A DNA stretch of 64,000 nucleotides from Mytilus californianus (lineage: Eukaryota > Mollusca > Bivalvia > Mytilida > Mytilidae): NCBI RefSeq assembly GCF_021869535.1, contig NW_026262668.1, positions 9,842,348-9,906,347 on the forward strand, given 5' to 3'. Below, piece by piece: positions 44,461 to 56,660 of the stretch (its first letter is position 1; each line of letters starts with the position of its first letter). The position numbers were made by a program, and so were the translations under genes. Under the pieces are notes generated by a model that worked only from the letters and a program-made list of their open reading frames with translations, searched no databases and had not been told where the DNA came from.

Positions 44461-45804
44461 TTATATCAATACATATGCACTAAAAAGTCGAATATTTTTC
44501 CATTAGTGCATTTAAAATTCTTATATCAACATTTTAGACTGGCACGACTGTAATAGTGGAGAATACATTTGACCCAAGAGCCTCACTAAGTGGAGTGTCT
44601 TAGAAAAGCATACCAGTAAGTAGACAATATTAGAAATAAAGATCAATAAAGGGAATACAAAAACGTCAATATTAAACTCAAGTGTTGAATACATTGAGTG
44701 CCAATACAAACGCAACATATTAAACTCAAAGCACATTCTGGTACCTTTATGAATGTTCAATGACAATACAAAAAGATCTTTTAATGCGGCGCTTTAGTAC
44801 AGCAAGCAAACAGGCATATAAAGCAACATGATATCACAAAAATAAAACAAAAGAATAAAATCTTATAGGTACCATTTCACTTAGAAAATAAGCGACCTGT
44901 TCCAATTTTTCTCTTGTATGAAAGGGTGTGGCATTGTATATTTTAGTAATGTAACCATCTTCAACGATTGATTATGTGGTGTATATCCATGCTTATTCCT
45001 TCAATACGAGGGGTTCATAAGTAAGTCTTTCCTGCTTGTTTAGTTAACTTACCTAGTCAATTGGATTTAATGAACTTTGTCTTTTTTTTTTGTTTTAAAC
45101 AGATTACTTTCGTTTTCAGTAGGAGCTAGTTCCTATTTGATTAAAGGGAGACAATCTAAATATTTTTTAAATATTCCACAGGTGACTTAATGTGCGCTAA
45201 AATTTAAATAGTTTACTCATGTGATCAAAATATAAACAAACTACATCTTGAAATAAAATTCTTTTTTCACAATGAAAACCGTGTGACAAAATAAAAACTA
45301 AAACTTTGACAGAATTAATATTGATCTTTTTAAAACAAATTAAGACTGTCAATGTATAACTCTGTCATGAAACATCACATTGTTTATAACAAAGTTTCCA
45401 GGGGAACCTCTGGTCGGCGGAACAAATATACATTGACAACTCTGCCCCTAAATATCACGGTTAAAATAACGTTTTCAAGTGTTGCATGAAAGGGATTCGT
45501 GAGAATTATAAATTGAGATGTTCACTTGCTTAAATTAGATTACTAATATATCGTTTACATAATTGTTTATACAATCATTATCAGTGGTGCATTCCAAAAA
45601 GGGGAGGGGAAGAGAGCGGTAGAAAAATTCAATATTTGCTTAAAATCGTTAAAAAATCACATCACTACGCTCAGCGTTTTTGTTACCATTTCGGTCAATT
45701 ATCCCGATACCCAGTCCTCGGACCCTCGACCCGCCCCTGATTATGAATACTACCGTCTATTTATATTATTGTGACATGTGATTTTCTATATTTTAGGAAA
45801 ATAA

Positions 45805-45978
45805 CGTAATGTTATATGATTGCCAATGATTAACGTAAGTAAATTATAGGTAGCCGTACAACCCAAACAATGAGCCAAACCTATATAGTGTAGTAAGCTA
45901 GTAAAATCACCGATAGGTCAATATGCAAAAACAATTCAAACAAGAAAATCAATGGTCTGATGTATTGATAATCAATAA
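45805..45978 (-). repeat. PLE tail, left part, in duplication copy 2
   Basis: The copy of 36,985-37,158. Its right part is missing with the deletion. Confidence 0.7.
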
Positions 45979-46669
45979 CACGGCCGTCACTCGGTTAACC
46001 GAGAGATTGGTCGGTTAATCTACCTGAGTATGCGGCTATATGGGCGGTTGGTCTGTTAATCGGGTCGGTAATACGTCTGTTAAGAGTAAAACGCACGATT
46101 TAACGTTAAACTCTGTTAAATATACAAATTTTTGGAATATCATTAGAACCAAATCAAAAAATGAAAAGTGTCTGCAAAATTGATATCTATCATAGAACAT
46201 TTTCCACCTGTAAAAACATTTCGTAGTCTGCGCAGTTTCAGTAAAACTAAAAGGCGTCGCGCAAGTATGTGGTATTTATGCTTATACGCATAGCATGTTT
46301 TTGGATATAAGGCGAAAAAAAAAAATTTTTTAAATATCATTTAAAGGACACAAAATAGTACTTTGGTTCTAAAAAATAAATTGACATTAGTAAATATTTC
46401 ATAATTGTAATATAGCGTGAGTATTCCACATTTTAGTGAATATTAGGGGAATAAAGTCTGTTAATGGGTTGGACAATTTAAATTGTGTCAGTTTAAGAGT
46501 TATTTAGCCACGACAATAGTTTTTCTACCTTTATATTTTCCCATTGAAAAAGTTAAGAATGAGATGTACTTGAGTAGAAAAAATGACAATACGGTGCAAC
46601 AGTATCCTTCTAGTAAGAGCATTTTTATTTTGACTTTCTTTGCATTTTATTGAAGGGTGTGTCACTTCA
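45979..46669. mobile_element. Left 0.7 kb of the 2.5-kb TIR element, truncated
   Basis: Starts CACGGCCGTCACTCGGTTAA as at 37,159 and follows it to TGTGTCACTTCA (37,850 in copy 1). The right TIR is gone, so it cannot move. Confidence 0.9.
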
Positions 46670-46721
46670 CTTGGTATGCAATTCGTTTGCAGAGGTTTAA
46701 CCAGATGTTATTGTGGATGTA
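46670..46721. other. 52-base filler at a deletion junction
   Basis: CTTGGTATGCAATTCGTTTG and following sequence matches neither side of copy 1 at 37,850 or 40,309. It is typical of end-joining with inserted DNA; the source is not seen in this window. Confidence 0.7.
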
Positions 46722-47960
46722 CCCAATCACTATTAAGCATATCCACTACCGTTTGTAAAAAAAGTAAATAAAGCACCCCCTCCAGCAAAAACCTCTGGGA
46801 TTGTTTTGACATTATCTCTTTCCAGATGAACATCGGATTATCTATATTCCCAACCAAAATGGCTGATGTTATTAAAATAAAACATTAGCTTGTTTGCTTG
46901 TTTGTGTTTAACGTCACTTTCAGCACTATTGATTGTCATGGCAACTATTTTTTTGTTGTTGGTTTTGTGTGGAGGGACCAGGAGTAATCAGAGATAATCA
47001 CCAACTTATCAATTAAGATCAGATTTGAAAACACTTCTCCATGAGTAGGGTTCGAAATTTCAAGCTCAGAGTGGAAAGGTTAACAAAAATAAAGAAAAAT
47101 CTATTAAAATAGTAACGGGTAAAATGACCATTATGATTTAAAAGGAAATGCAAATGAAAATAATGTATAAAATTAAAATATTCAAGTGGGGTCGATATTT
47201 TACTTTTATAAAAATCAGTGCCATACAAATCTGTGACCAGTCAATAATTTAGGTAACAATGATCAGTCTCACTTGAAAATATAAACAACTATTAACTCGA
47301 GGAACTTGTAATAAAACTTATGTTTCTTCCTCATTACATTGCTTTTTAACACTATAAGGTATTTGTATATTAAAATAAAGGAATCGTATTTTTGGCAATG
47401 GAAAAAGAAACCCATTTATATAAAAATGTATTACTTAATTTTTTTTAAGTACATTTTCCAATTCCTCTTTCTGGATAGAATGAAATTTTAAATCAATAAT
47501 AAAAAAAAAAAACACAACACCATCATTTGACAAAATGAATGAGCAAAAATACCAACCATTGACATGTTAATTTTAGGAGATAAAGGTATCAGTTGTCTGT
47601 CTATTGGTCCCATGTCCTACAACAGTTGATAAACTTTTTATTACAAGAATCTTGATTTGGTTATTTCTTCGGTAACAAAAAGTAGAGGCACAGTAAATGA
47701 AAAAAATATGTAAAACCTCTTTCCACCTTCCCAATTTTCTAAGTGTTTGAACATAGTTCTTATCATGATAACCAAGTTTGTAGAGCACGGCAGTCCGTTC
47801 ATAGTCACGGGAATGTTCAATACAGTTATTAATACAAAATATTTTCTGTGATAAATTTAGGTTGATACTTCAGAAATTTATTCCCAAAGAAACATTTCAA
47901 AACAATTTTGCACAAAACTGTCGTATAAGCCTGCTGTTCTTGTCAAATGTTATTATAATA
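46722..47960. other. Non-coding part of duplication copy 2
   Basis: Matches 40,309-41,545 with single-base differences and small indels. No gene seen. Confidence 0.6.
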
Positions 47961-47962
47961 TA

Positions 47963-49415
47963 CTGTTAAAAAAAGAAACGCATAGCTCGGATGAATTTTC
48001 AAAATGTAAAATATATATTTTACAAGGTAAAATGAAACGATCAATTGCATCTTGAAATTTTTACAGGTAAGTTTTAAACTTTAAATGCAATTTGGCTCTC
48101 TGCCACATATAATTTGCGACTCGCTAAAAGTGCATATGACCTTTTTCGCCGCGAAATTTTGCTAACGTGTTTCACGAGAATTTTGTGGTCAAGACAACTC
48201 AACTGTTACACTTTTGCGCATATAAGGACCAAGTTTGAAGATTTAATTCATCACAACGTTAAAACGCTGCCATTCGAAATATCGTTATCGGCCGTCTCTA
48301 GGCCGGAGTGTCCCAAAGTGAAGTAGCAAGAACTGAAAATGTTAACCAGAGCACAATTTCGCGACTTTGGAACAGATAACAGCAGACTGGCTGTACTAAA
48401 GACCGCCCGAGGAGTGGACGACCTCGTCTAACGACTCCTGGACAAGATCGCTACATCGAGGTATTTCATCTACGGAATCGAACCGTTGCCGCAACAGCCA
48501 CTGCAGTTGAGATACCAGGATTGAGAAGAATTAGATCACAAACAGTCCGCAATCGACTGCGACAATACGACATTAGACCCAGGAGGCCGTATTTTGGACC
48601 CGTTTTGAGGCCATTAAACATACGGAATAGAGTCCAATGGTGCAACAGATTGAGGGGCTGGACATTCCGCCACTGGCGCATAATCTGATTCAGTGATGAG
48701 TCCCGTTTTATGCTTCAAGAATGAACGTTTTGCTCCCTCGTGTGTCCAGAAAGTGGACAGCTTCGGTGGACGAAATATCTTGATGTGGGCGGCTATCTCT
48801 AATGACCGTAAAACGGAATTGGTACATGTTCCGGGTAATTGAACGGCTCTAAGGTACAGAGACGAAATTCTCGAACCTCACCTTATGCATGTTTCTGACC
48901 GACAGAGGGAGTTATTCCAGCAGGACAATACTAGGCCTCGGACAGCACGTTTAACAATAGACTACTTGAGAAGAATAAAATCAATGTGCTACCTTGGCCT
49001 TCAAAATCACTGGACTTGAATCCTATTGAGCATCTAGAAGACCAACTGGATAAACGTGTGCGCCAGCGTCAAACCCCGTCTCAGACCCTTGATCAGCTCC
49101 GACAAATGTTGCAACAGGAATGGCGAGCAATTCCACGCAACAACATTAGAACATTGATAGCATCCATGCCGAGGAGATACGTAGCAGTCTAAGCAACGAG
49201 AGGTGGTCATACACGGGACTAACTTTAATGGCACCGGTAGTAACTCTAATTGTGATAAATTGACTTTTATTCATCAATCTCGAAGAAATTGACTGTCCTC
49301 TTCTCGATCAAACATGTTTTGAGTGAATATCTTTATTAGTAACTGTAAAATTTCCATTCAAAATATATGTATTAAAATTCTCAAAAATCCATTATGCGTT
49401 TCTTTTTTTGCAGAG
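47963..49415 (+). mobile_element. Tc1-family DNA transposon, inactive (copy 2)
   Basis: TA-flanked, with the same ends as 41,548-43,013. Present through duplication, not by a second transposition, because the flanks match on both sides. Confidence 0.92.
48340..49195 (+). pseudogene. Tc1-type transposase, broken (copy 2)
   Basis: It shares with copy 1 the stop after the VPGN segment and the 1-base frameshift before NKINVLPWPSKSLDLNPIEH. It has in addition a 22-bp deletion at about 48,719 and Trp-to-Glu in LEDQL. The last open part (48,986-49,192) is the best preserved. Confidence 0.9.
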
Positions 49416-49991
49416 TATATATAGCATTATATGGTAAAAAAAAAAGCAATAGACACCAAAGGGACAATCAGAAATCGTAAGTCGAAGAAAAACAGACAAG
49501 ACCATTGCAAAAAATAAAGAGAGAAGCGAAAAGAAGACAAAATCAGTTAACAAATCGCTACACAGAAAACTAAGACATGATAGGTGACCATAGGTGACTT
49601 ATAATTACGCACTACCACTTCATTTGAGTTTGATTGGTAATCATATTTCATTTTTATATGATAGTTGAGCAATCCCATCCACAACCGGGGGTGATCTCCT
49701 TTCCTGTTCTATTTGTGGCACCCGTCGTGTTTCTCATTCTCAAGTAAAAATTAGGTAAAGAGTCAAATAATTCTGTTTTTTATTATTCCCAGTCAGAAAA
49801 ATTTAAAAAAAAATTAAAAGAAAAATTCTGATGTTAAATCTGTTTTTAATTTTATGAACATTTATTATATACAACGTCTGAATAAACGGGTATTATATAT
49901 TAATAATCATGTTGCATTGTTAGAAAGTACATTTTTCTTTCCCTTTTATATATAAGTTCAAAATGTCCGGCGAATAATTTGGGGCAAGACA

Positions 49992-50016
49992 TTTGGGCTA
50001 AATCATTTAGCCCAAA
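49992..50016. promoter_or_regulatory. Perfect palindrome, copy 2
   Basis: Identical to 43,566-43,590, again about 175 bases before the small gene's ATG. Confidence 0.5.
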
Positions 50017-50190
50017 CGTGCATATCCCGACTATTTAATTATAGCTTAAATTTGTAGTGTGATCGGATTATAATGGTTAAATGACAAATATTATTCTTTC
50101 GTTTTACATCTGAACACGTGATTGATCCGCCGTCCTCTTATATATTTCATTATTAATATTGTATATAAATTATCTCAATTATCTTGCATA

Positions 50191-50444
50191 ATGTCTGGTA
50201 AGTATTCTCATTTCTACCACTTAAGTTCTCAAATTAGTTAAAAACTATAATACTGATGCTCGACGCTAGTTTGATGCTGTTCATCTAAAGAAACAGTAAA
50301 TCATAAGTTTCGTTTGACAGAAGGAACAATTATTTGACCTTTCTATGAAGTTACTTCTGATAATTTTCCACCTATATTATTTATCTAATTCCAGACTACT
50401 CACATCAGAACAACGACTGTCAAAATTATCCTTAACAACCTGGT
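50191..50444 (+). pseudogene. First two exons of the small Tyr/Pro/Gln-type gene (copy 2)
   Basis: Exon 1 is ATGTCTG (50,191-50,197) with donor GTAAGT. The acceptor is TAATTCCAG, with exon 2 from 50,395. It reads MSDYSHQNNDCQNYP, then the same TAA (50,433-50,435) and a donor-like GT|GTATGT after the next three codons. Splice sites, frame and stop are shared with copy 1, so the stop is older than the duplication. Confidence 0.4.
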
Positions 50445-50785
50445 GTATGTTTAAAAAACTCTTGGAAAACCGCGAATAATGCATAAATTGATTATAATAT
50501 GGAATCTAAAAAATACTTTGTTCAGTATTGATATTTTGTTAGAAACGAACACTTTGAATGGCAAATCCTATATAGATGAAGCGAGATCTTATCAATTGAC
50601 AAAACCATCCGAGTTCTATATCACATGTATAATGCATATATCTAGATAAAAGTACTACATGTAATTAGATAGAACAAGTGACAGCATGACTAACCTCATT
50701 TCTCGTTGTTTAATTTTATTCACTGGTATAATTATAGCTTTATTAGACAAAAAAACTATATCATGCCTTTTTATAGAGTTGAAGG

Positions 50786-50870
50786 TCCTGTGGACACCTA
50801 TAGTTCATCTACACCGTTTGGTCTCTGGTGGATAGTTGTATCATTGGCAATCATACCACATCTTGTCTTT
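50786..50870 (+). repeat. PLE-tail fragment (duplication copy 2)
   Basis: Counterpart of 44,370-44,460. The 61-codon open frame across it is a by-product. Confidence 0.7.
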
Positions 50871-51079
50871 ATATCAATACATATGCACTAAAAAATGGAA
50901 TTTTTTCCATTAGTGCATTTAAAATTCTTATATCAACATTTTAGACTGGCAAGACTGTAATAGTGGAGAATACATATGACCCAAGAGCCTCACTAAGTAG
51001 AGTGTCTTAGAAAAGCATACAAGTAAGTAGACAATATGAGAAATCAAGATCTATAAAGGGAACACAAAAACGTCAATAT

Positions 51080-51185
51080 TAAACTCAAGTGTTGAAAACA
51101 TTGAGTGCCAATACAAACGCAACATATTAAACTCAAGTGTTGAATACATTGAGTGCCAATACAAATGCAACATATTGAACTCAAA
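51080..51185. repeat. 59-bp internal tandem duplication
   Basis: ACTCAAGTGTTGAAAACATT..CAACATATTA is followed directly by a second copy. Copy 1 of the segmental duplication has one unit at about 44,670-44,725. Confidence 0.75.
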
Positions 51186-51436
51186 GCACATGCTGGTACC
51201 TTAATGAATGTTCAATGACAATACAAAGAGATCTTTTAATGCGGCGCTTCAGTACAGCAAGCAAACAGGCATATAAAGCAACATGATATCAAAAAAATAA
51301 AACAAAAGAATAAAAACTTATAGGTACCATTTCACTTAGAAAATAAGCGACCTGTTCCATTTTTTCTCTTGTATGAAAGGGTGTGGCATTGTATATGTCA
51401 GTAATGTAACCATCTCCAACGATTGACTCATGTGGT

Positions 51437-53430
51437 GGTTTTTTTTTTTCAACGATGAAATGCTGTTGCCTCAAAGACAGACAGCTTTATAGTACATTTA
51501 CGTTTATATAAAAATGACGAAATATCGGTAAAATATGAAATTGTTCATGAAGCATGGTAGTTTTCAAGCCCAATAGCTTTTTTGAAAAAAAAAGAAAATA
51601 GATTGGGTATCAAATCGTTGTCTCTTCCAGCTACCTCCTTCGGGAAGCCGCCCTAATGCAGCGCAACTAGCACAGATGCAAGTATATACAGTTATAGGAA
51701 CACAACAAAATCTGGATGAGACTGATGGTGGGGAGTATTTATGCCTTTAACTTTGAAATCTTGTAGAGTAAGATTTGATTGAATTTATAGAATTCATCAA
51801 ATGTTTAAAGCGCAGCACAAAACAGATATGTACTCTCTAGTTTTCTTGCAAAGATTTGATTAAAAGTTATAAAAATCTCTGGTGTAGAAAGGAAAACTTG
51901 TTTCGGTTGAACTTCGATAACGTCGTGGTAAAGCAAAATAAATAAAGTTGTCATGCATGATCAATATTGATTTTAGCAATTGAAAGAAAATTGTTAACAC
52001 ATTCATGGATTATGCTGTAAAAATCAGTCATTGTATCTACCATGTAATGTTCCAAGCACTAGCTTTTCTGTTTACTTTTAACACTTAATTTGAAATCGAA
52101 ATTTATAACACATACACTGATAAATATGAGAGGTCTAATACTAGCACATGTAACCTTAATTACTAAATCTGTAATGTAAATTAACTTGAAAGTAGGAGTA
52201 TTGTGTTTTATCATCAATGATCTTGGTGTATTAGTTATCAAATAAAAGAAGATGATATTCTAGGTGTCCCTAATCATTTCATGGAAAGGCTGGTCACTTT
52301 TAGCAATAACAATATTTCATTAGTATTTGAATGTACAAGATGTTTAAATGCATATAATTTACCAATGAATGTCGGGCTACGCGAAAGAACGATTCATCCA
52401 TAGTTTCATTATATTAAACAAATGCAGCTGACATGTCATTGCCCTGAGTATGTGCGCATTTAGTATTTGCTATTGGACTTTGGATCGAATGTGTATGTTG
52501 AACAGTGTTTCTGGGTAATTCTGTGTTTGTTTCTTTACTGGTTATATGAAATTAAGATTGCAAACTCCAATATTTTCCTAAGGCATCGGCCTCCCAAACA
52601 TGGAGTAGCACAGGTTAGCTACTAAATCTACAAAATGTATACACACTGAAATATAGTTCCCAATAATTCCCATGTGTGTGTATATAGGCACATATGAAAT
52701 GTGAAAGAAATTGGGTTAAATATCATTGGAGCAGTTCATTCAAGTATGTATGTCTTTAATTAAGATTTGTCTATTAATTCAAGAGTAAGGTATTGTACAG
52801 CAGGCGCGTCATTAATAAGTAGGAACCGTAGACAAATACTAAGGGCATGTAATTTTTCCTTTTTATGTTCAACATAGTGCATGTAAATAGACAGGCTTCC
52901 TCTCTGTTCTATATGACATTTGTACTGTAGAATAATAAAATTCAAGGTAATATGATCGAGTAATCACTGCAGATTCCTTAGCATAAACTAGTGTAAATCA
53001 CCAAAAAAAAATGATATTCTACTGTATATATCAAATAATGAAGCTTAAAAGCTTAATCAAAGTCTCTGAACAATGACATACATGTATATGCTATTTGACC
53101 TTGATCATCTTATGGCACATGGCCAGTCTTCCCAAGATGCATCTGCATTCTGCACACCAAATTTTATTGGTTTATGTTTATTGGTCTCTTGAGTAATGGC
53201 TGCAGACCTGCATCAAACTAAGAACTATATTATACATCTTTTTTTCCGTGAAAAGCTTACGGTAAGTGAGTATATCATTGATTAACTTTTCCCAGGGTTA
53301 CATTTGCATCTAACCAATATTCTAACCTCAAAATTATTAATTAATACTTGGATTTACCATGAATAATGAAACCAATAAGATAAAAGAACTTTGGTCATTT
53401 AAAAGGCCATTTCATGGCCTTTTATATCTA
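51437..53430. other. Unique DNA without recognised gene
   Basis: AT-rich. No exon with good splice sites and no repeat recognised, except a short palindrome TAAAAGGCCATTTCATGGCC..TTTTA at about 53,400. Confidence 0.4.
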
Positions 53431-53439
53431 ACTGTGTGG

Positions 53440-53500
53440 TAAAGGTTTTGCTCATTGATGAAGGCTGTGCAGTGACCTATAGTTGCTAGCTAGTATTATA
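53440..53500 (+). repeat. PLE-tail fragment
   Basis: GGTTTTGCTCATTGATGAAG and CAGTGACCTATAGTTGC resemble the first-family tail. It sits just left of the second-family Penelope fragment. Confidence 0.5.
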
Positions 53501-53559
53501 ACATTTGACTTTTCTACACTTTGCACAAGTATTCCCCATTCCAAACTAAAAGAGTTGGT

Positions 53560-54515
53560 CCCACTTTTTTCGTAAAATAGAACGGCCATCGTAGATACAA
53601 ATATCTTGCCTAAGGGAGGGATAAATCTTACTTTGTATAAAGTCACTCTGATTCAAATAAAAAAAATATCTGAAACTGACATTATCAAGAGGCTTGATTT
53701 CTTGATTTACAACATATTTGTTACGTTTGGAGGACATGTTTTTCAACAAAAAATCGGTATTCTCATTGGAACCAACTGTGCTCCTTTTCTGGCTGACTTG
53801 TTCCTTTATTCATATGAGGCTGACTTCATACAGGAGCTTCTTAGGAAGAATGAAGAGAAGCTAGCATTATCCCTTAGCTTCACTTTCCACTAGAAAGATT
53901 ATGTCCTTCCACCAAATAATTCAAAGTTTGGTAACTATGTTGAACGCATCTATCCCATCGAACTTGAAATAAAGGATACAACAGGTACAATTAAGTCTGT
54001 CTCATATCTTCCACTTACATCTAGAAACTGACAATGAGGCTCAGTTGAGAATAAAACTTTGACAAAAGATATGATTTTAGCATCCCAATTGTGAACTTTC
54101 TATTTTTATTTAGCAACATTCAGGCGGAGCATTTATCTCCAAGTTGATATTCAAGGCATTGCTTTTCCTATCATGATTTCCTTGATCATAGAGGGTTGCT
54201 GCTCACAAGGAAGCTATTAAACTAAGAGTTCCAAGTGGAAATCATTCTTTCGAAAAACTTTACAAAAACATCACGAGTTGGTTGACCACTATGGAATATC
54301 TGTTTCACAGATGATGACGGATATGTTCAAATCGTCTTTACAACAAACCCCCTTCTTTTCCCGGAATGTGAACTACCGCATAAGACTTATCACTGGCTTT
54401 GTACTGGTAAAATAACAGGTGCCACATGTACAGCAGGATCTGCTTACCCTTCCAGTGGGGTTCGTGTCGCTCAGTCTTTAGTTTTCCATGTTGTGTTTTG
54501 TATACTGGAAGGCTT
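53560..54515 (+). mobile_element. Penelope-like element, second family, with its tail
   Basis: RT blocks: DFLIYNIFVTFGGHVFQQ, IGILIGTNCAPFLADLFLYS, YEADFIQELLRKNEEKLALS, then in other frames YVERIYPIELEIKDTTGT and DFSIPIVNFLFLFSNIQ. It continues into CAGCAGGATCTGCTTACCCT and the tail GGGGTTCGTGTCGCTCAGTC. The catalytic YIDD is lost: the position reads KDYVLPPNN. MG of IPMGTN is changed to IG. Several stops. Non-functional. Confidence 0.8.
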
Positions 54516-56307
54516 AAGATTTAAAATTCAATAGTTTTTAATGATATGTGAAAAAAATAGTTGAGAATTAACATCTGTATACAATATACATATATAATTA
54601 TAACAATGACAGTAAAATTTCATAATAAAACATTAAAATTTAAAAGTCATTAAAAAAAAATTATTGTATAAAGTATTGAAGAACAATTTACTTGAATTTA
54701 AAAAAAGATCATGATGTAAGATTACAAAACTTATTTCAAGTCACTTTGAATATGCAGGTGAAACGAAATTAGCTGACAACTGATGGCTGATCTTTCATTT
54801 CAACAAACTTCATTAATAGTGATCTCTTATTTATTCATCATGCATCTCAACAATATACAATATGCAGTCAACTGAATCCTTGTCTTGTAATACTATTGTT
54901 GTAGTATATAACTTATTGGATGGCTGGTTGCACTAGAGGAAAACATAGTTTATATTGTTCAGGTTGGGCAGTGGGAGAGTTAATCTGAAATTTATGTAGA
55001 AGATTCAAAGAGCATGCATTACACAGCTGGTATCAATGTCAAATTCCAAACAACCAAATAAAGCATATTAAGAACTGCTTCTAGCCGTCACGTACGTTCT
55101 TTCAATCTGATAGGAATGAGACTTTAATGGATGAGTTACATAGAATGTTTTTTAAACAACAAAGAATGGTCTATAATGGACATGTGCAGCAATGTTTTTC
55201 ATCAGCAAAAATGAAGTGTCTACAAATGGTCCTTCCTAAACAGTTTTAACGGATTTTGCCTTGTTAACAAGATGATATACACAGTACCGACACCTAGAGT
55301 TAAAATTATACTCAACAAATTCGCAAAACAATTAATGGAATGAGTACTTTCTTTATAAAAGATCTTATTTCTTATATTTACATTATTTCTGCCATGTCTA
55401 AATCAATTTTGGCAAGTACTTTCTTAGATGAGGAAAACAAGAAAAAGTAAAAGAAGGGACAATGGGCCAAATGATGACAGCATTTCACACAGGCCTTTTT
55501 GGATGAGTAAGATAGAAATGAGATGCAAAATATGCTAGAACTGAGGCTTTTGACTGTGCTAACTTTTTGCTTTGGCCAAAAAAAACCAATCGTAATAATA
55601 TTCAATTATTTTCAGTATCAAAGTACAGCCTGTACAGGGTATGTAAAAAGTAAAAATTAGCTACACCAAGTGCAGCATTACACAAAACCATGGTATGGGC
55701 TTCCTGCAAGTTACATTTTCCAAGATCTAAGCAAAATCCATAGGCACATTCATAAAGTTCTTGTAAAGATGGGAAACAGATTTCCAAAAACCAATCAGAT
55801 AGAATAAAAATTAAAATACTAATAAGAGTGATGACCTTTGAATTGTGGTTCTAGAGTAATACAACAGCAGGACAAAAAGAAGGTGACCTACCAAAACAGA
55901 TTTCCCCTTTAAAGTTTTGACCCTTATAGCAGGTTTGACTGTATGTAATTTGAAAAATACTTGCAAATGCATATTGTCTAACCTTCATAATTTAATGAAA
56001 AAAATGTTAATTGCAAAAAACTGAACTAATTGTGTTTCTTCAATAGTCTATTACCTTGTTATAAAGAACTTGAGAAATATTTCCAAATCAATATTTATGA
56101 GTTTCAGTTGTCAACTCAATATCATTAACGAAAAGACTCCTTCATAAGCATTCTACTAATTAACACGTGAATAAAGAAAAAAAAAAAACAATGTTAAACT
56201 AAATAGTCATACAAAATGCTTTCAACAACTAGAAGCCTATTTTTTTTTAAAAATATGACAGTTTTAACTGATTTTTTTCTGATTTTCATTGCAAGAAAAA
56301 TAGAAGT
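54516..56307. other. Downstream region of the monoamine oxidase gene
   Basis: It should contain the 3' untranslated region of the minus-strand gene. An ATTAAA in gene orientation is at about 55,986-55,991. Two minus-strand open frames (55,378-55,787) do not resemble a known protein. Confidence 0.35.
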
Positions 56308-56478
56308 TTATATTAATTTCCACAAGAAAAATGCACCAACACTAAACACTCCAACAGTTACAGAAAAGAGAAATCCTTTCACTGAAGGTAACCAATTCTC
56401 TATCCAGTCTCTCTCTACAACCATGGGTGGTTCTTCATCTATAATGTGGATGACTTTTCCTTCTTTCCTCTGTATCAC
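56308..56478 (-). CDS. MAO: Monoamine oxidase, last coding exon (membrane anchor)
   Basis: Starts after the acceptor TATGACAG| at 56,479 in phase 0 and reads VIQRKEGKVIHIIDEEPPMV, then ERDWIENWLPSVKGF, then a hydrophobic FSVTVGVFSVGAFFLWKLI and the stop TAA (56,310-56,308). It aligns with the C-terminal tail of animal MAO-A/B, where ERxLPSVxGLL precedes the helix that anchors the enzyme in the outer mitochondrial membrane. It is 7 residues shorter than human MAO-B between the FAD domain and LPS. The enzyme oxidises biogenic amines to aldehydes with FAD as cofactor. An alternative acceptor 9 bases further in (GATACAG|) would drop three residues. Confidence 0.88.
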   Translation of the reverse strand: MIQRKEGKVIHIIDEEPPMVVERDWIENWLPSVKGFLFSVTVGVFSVGAFFLWKLI

Positions 56479-56660
56479 CTGTCATATACAAACAAATATT
56501 TTTTTCATCTTTGGTGATGTGTTCATAAAGCCTTTTATATACAGTTTTATATATACATTCACAACAAGGTCTATGTAAAGTCGTAACTAAAGGGTTGACT
56601 GGGGTGAAAAAAAACTATGGTCAACCCTGGACTTCTCCTGGTATGGCAGTAAAACCCTAA

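Larger units (their letters stand above)
35840..44980 (+). repeat. Tandem segmental duplication, copy 1
   Basis: Starts GTATATCCATGCTTATTCCT and is followed at 44,981 by the same sequence starting copy 2. It contains MITE 36,261, the PLE tail, the full 2.5-kb TIR element, Tc1 element 41,548-43,013 and the small gene start at 43,769. Similarity between copies is much higher than between A and B, so this is a recent event. Confidence 0.92.
44981..51436 (+). repeat. Tandem segmental duplication, copy 2
   Basis: Direct repeat of 35,840-44,980. Differences include loss of 36,240-36,549, loss of 37,851-40,308 (replaced by 52 bases), a 22-bp loss in the transposase at about 48,719 and a 59-bp internal duplication near 51,080-51,180. 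The right limit is where copy 1 turned into copy 2: both read CAACGATTGA..ATGTGGT, then diverge. Confidence 0.92.

Noticed and set aside
50706-50891. 61-codon plus-strand frame with a hydrophobic end
   Set aside because: It lies over PLE-tail sequence, and the copy at 44,3xx is interrupted.
55378-55787. Two adjacent minus-strand frames downstream of the MAO stop codon as a separate gene
   Set aside because: Overlapping ends, no recognised domain, and position within the expected 3' region of MAO. Kept only as a remark.
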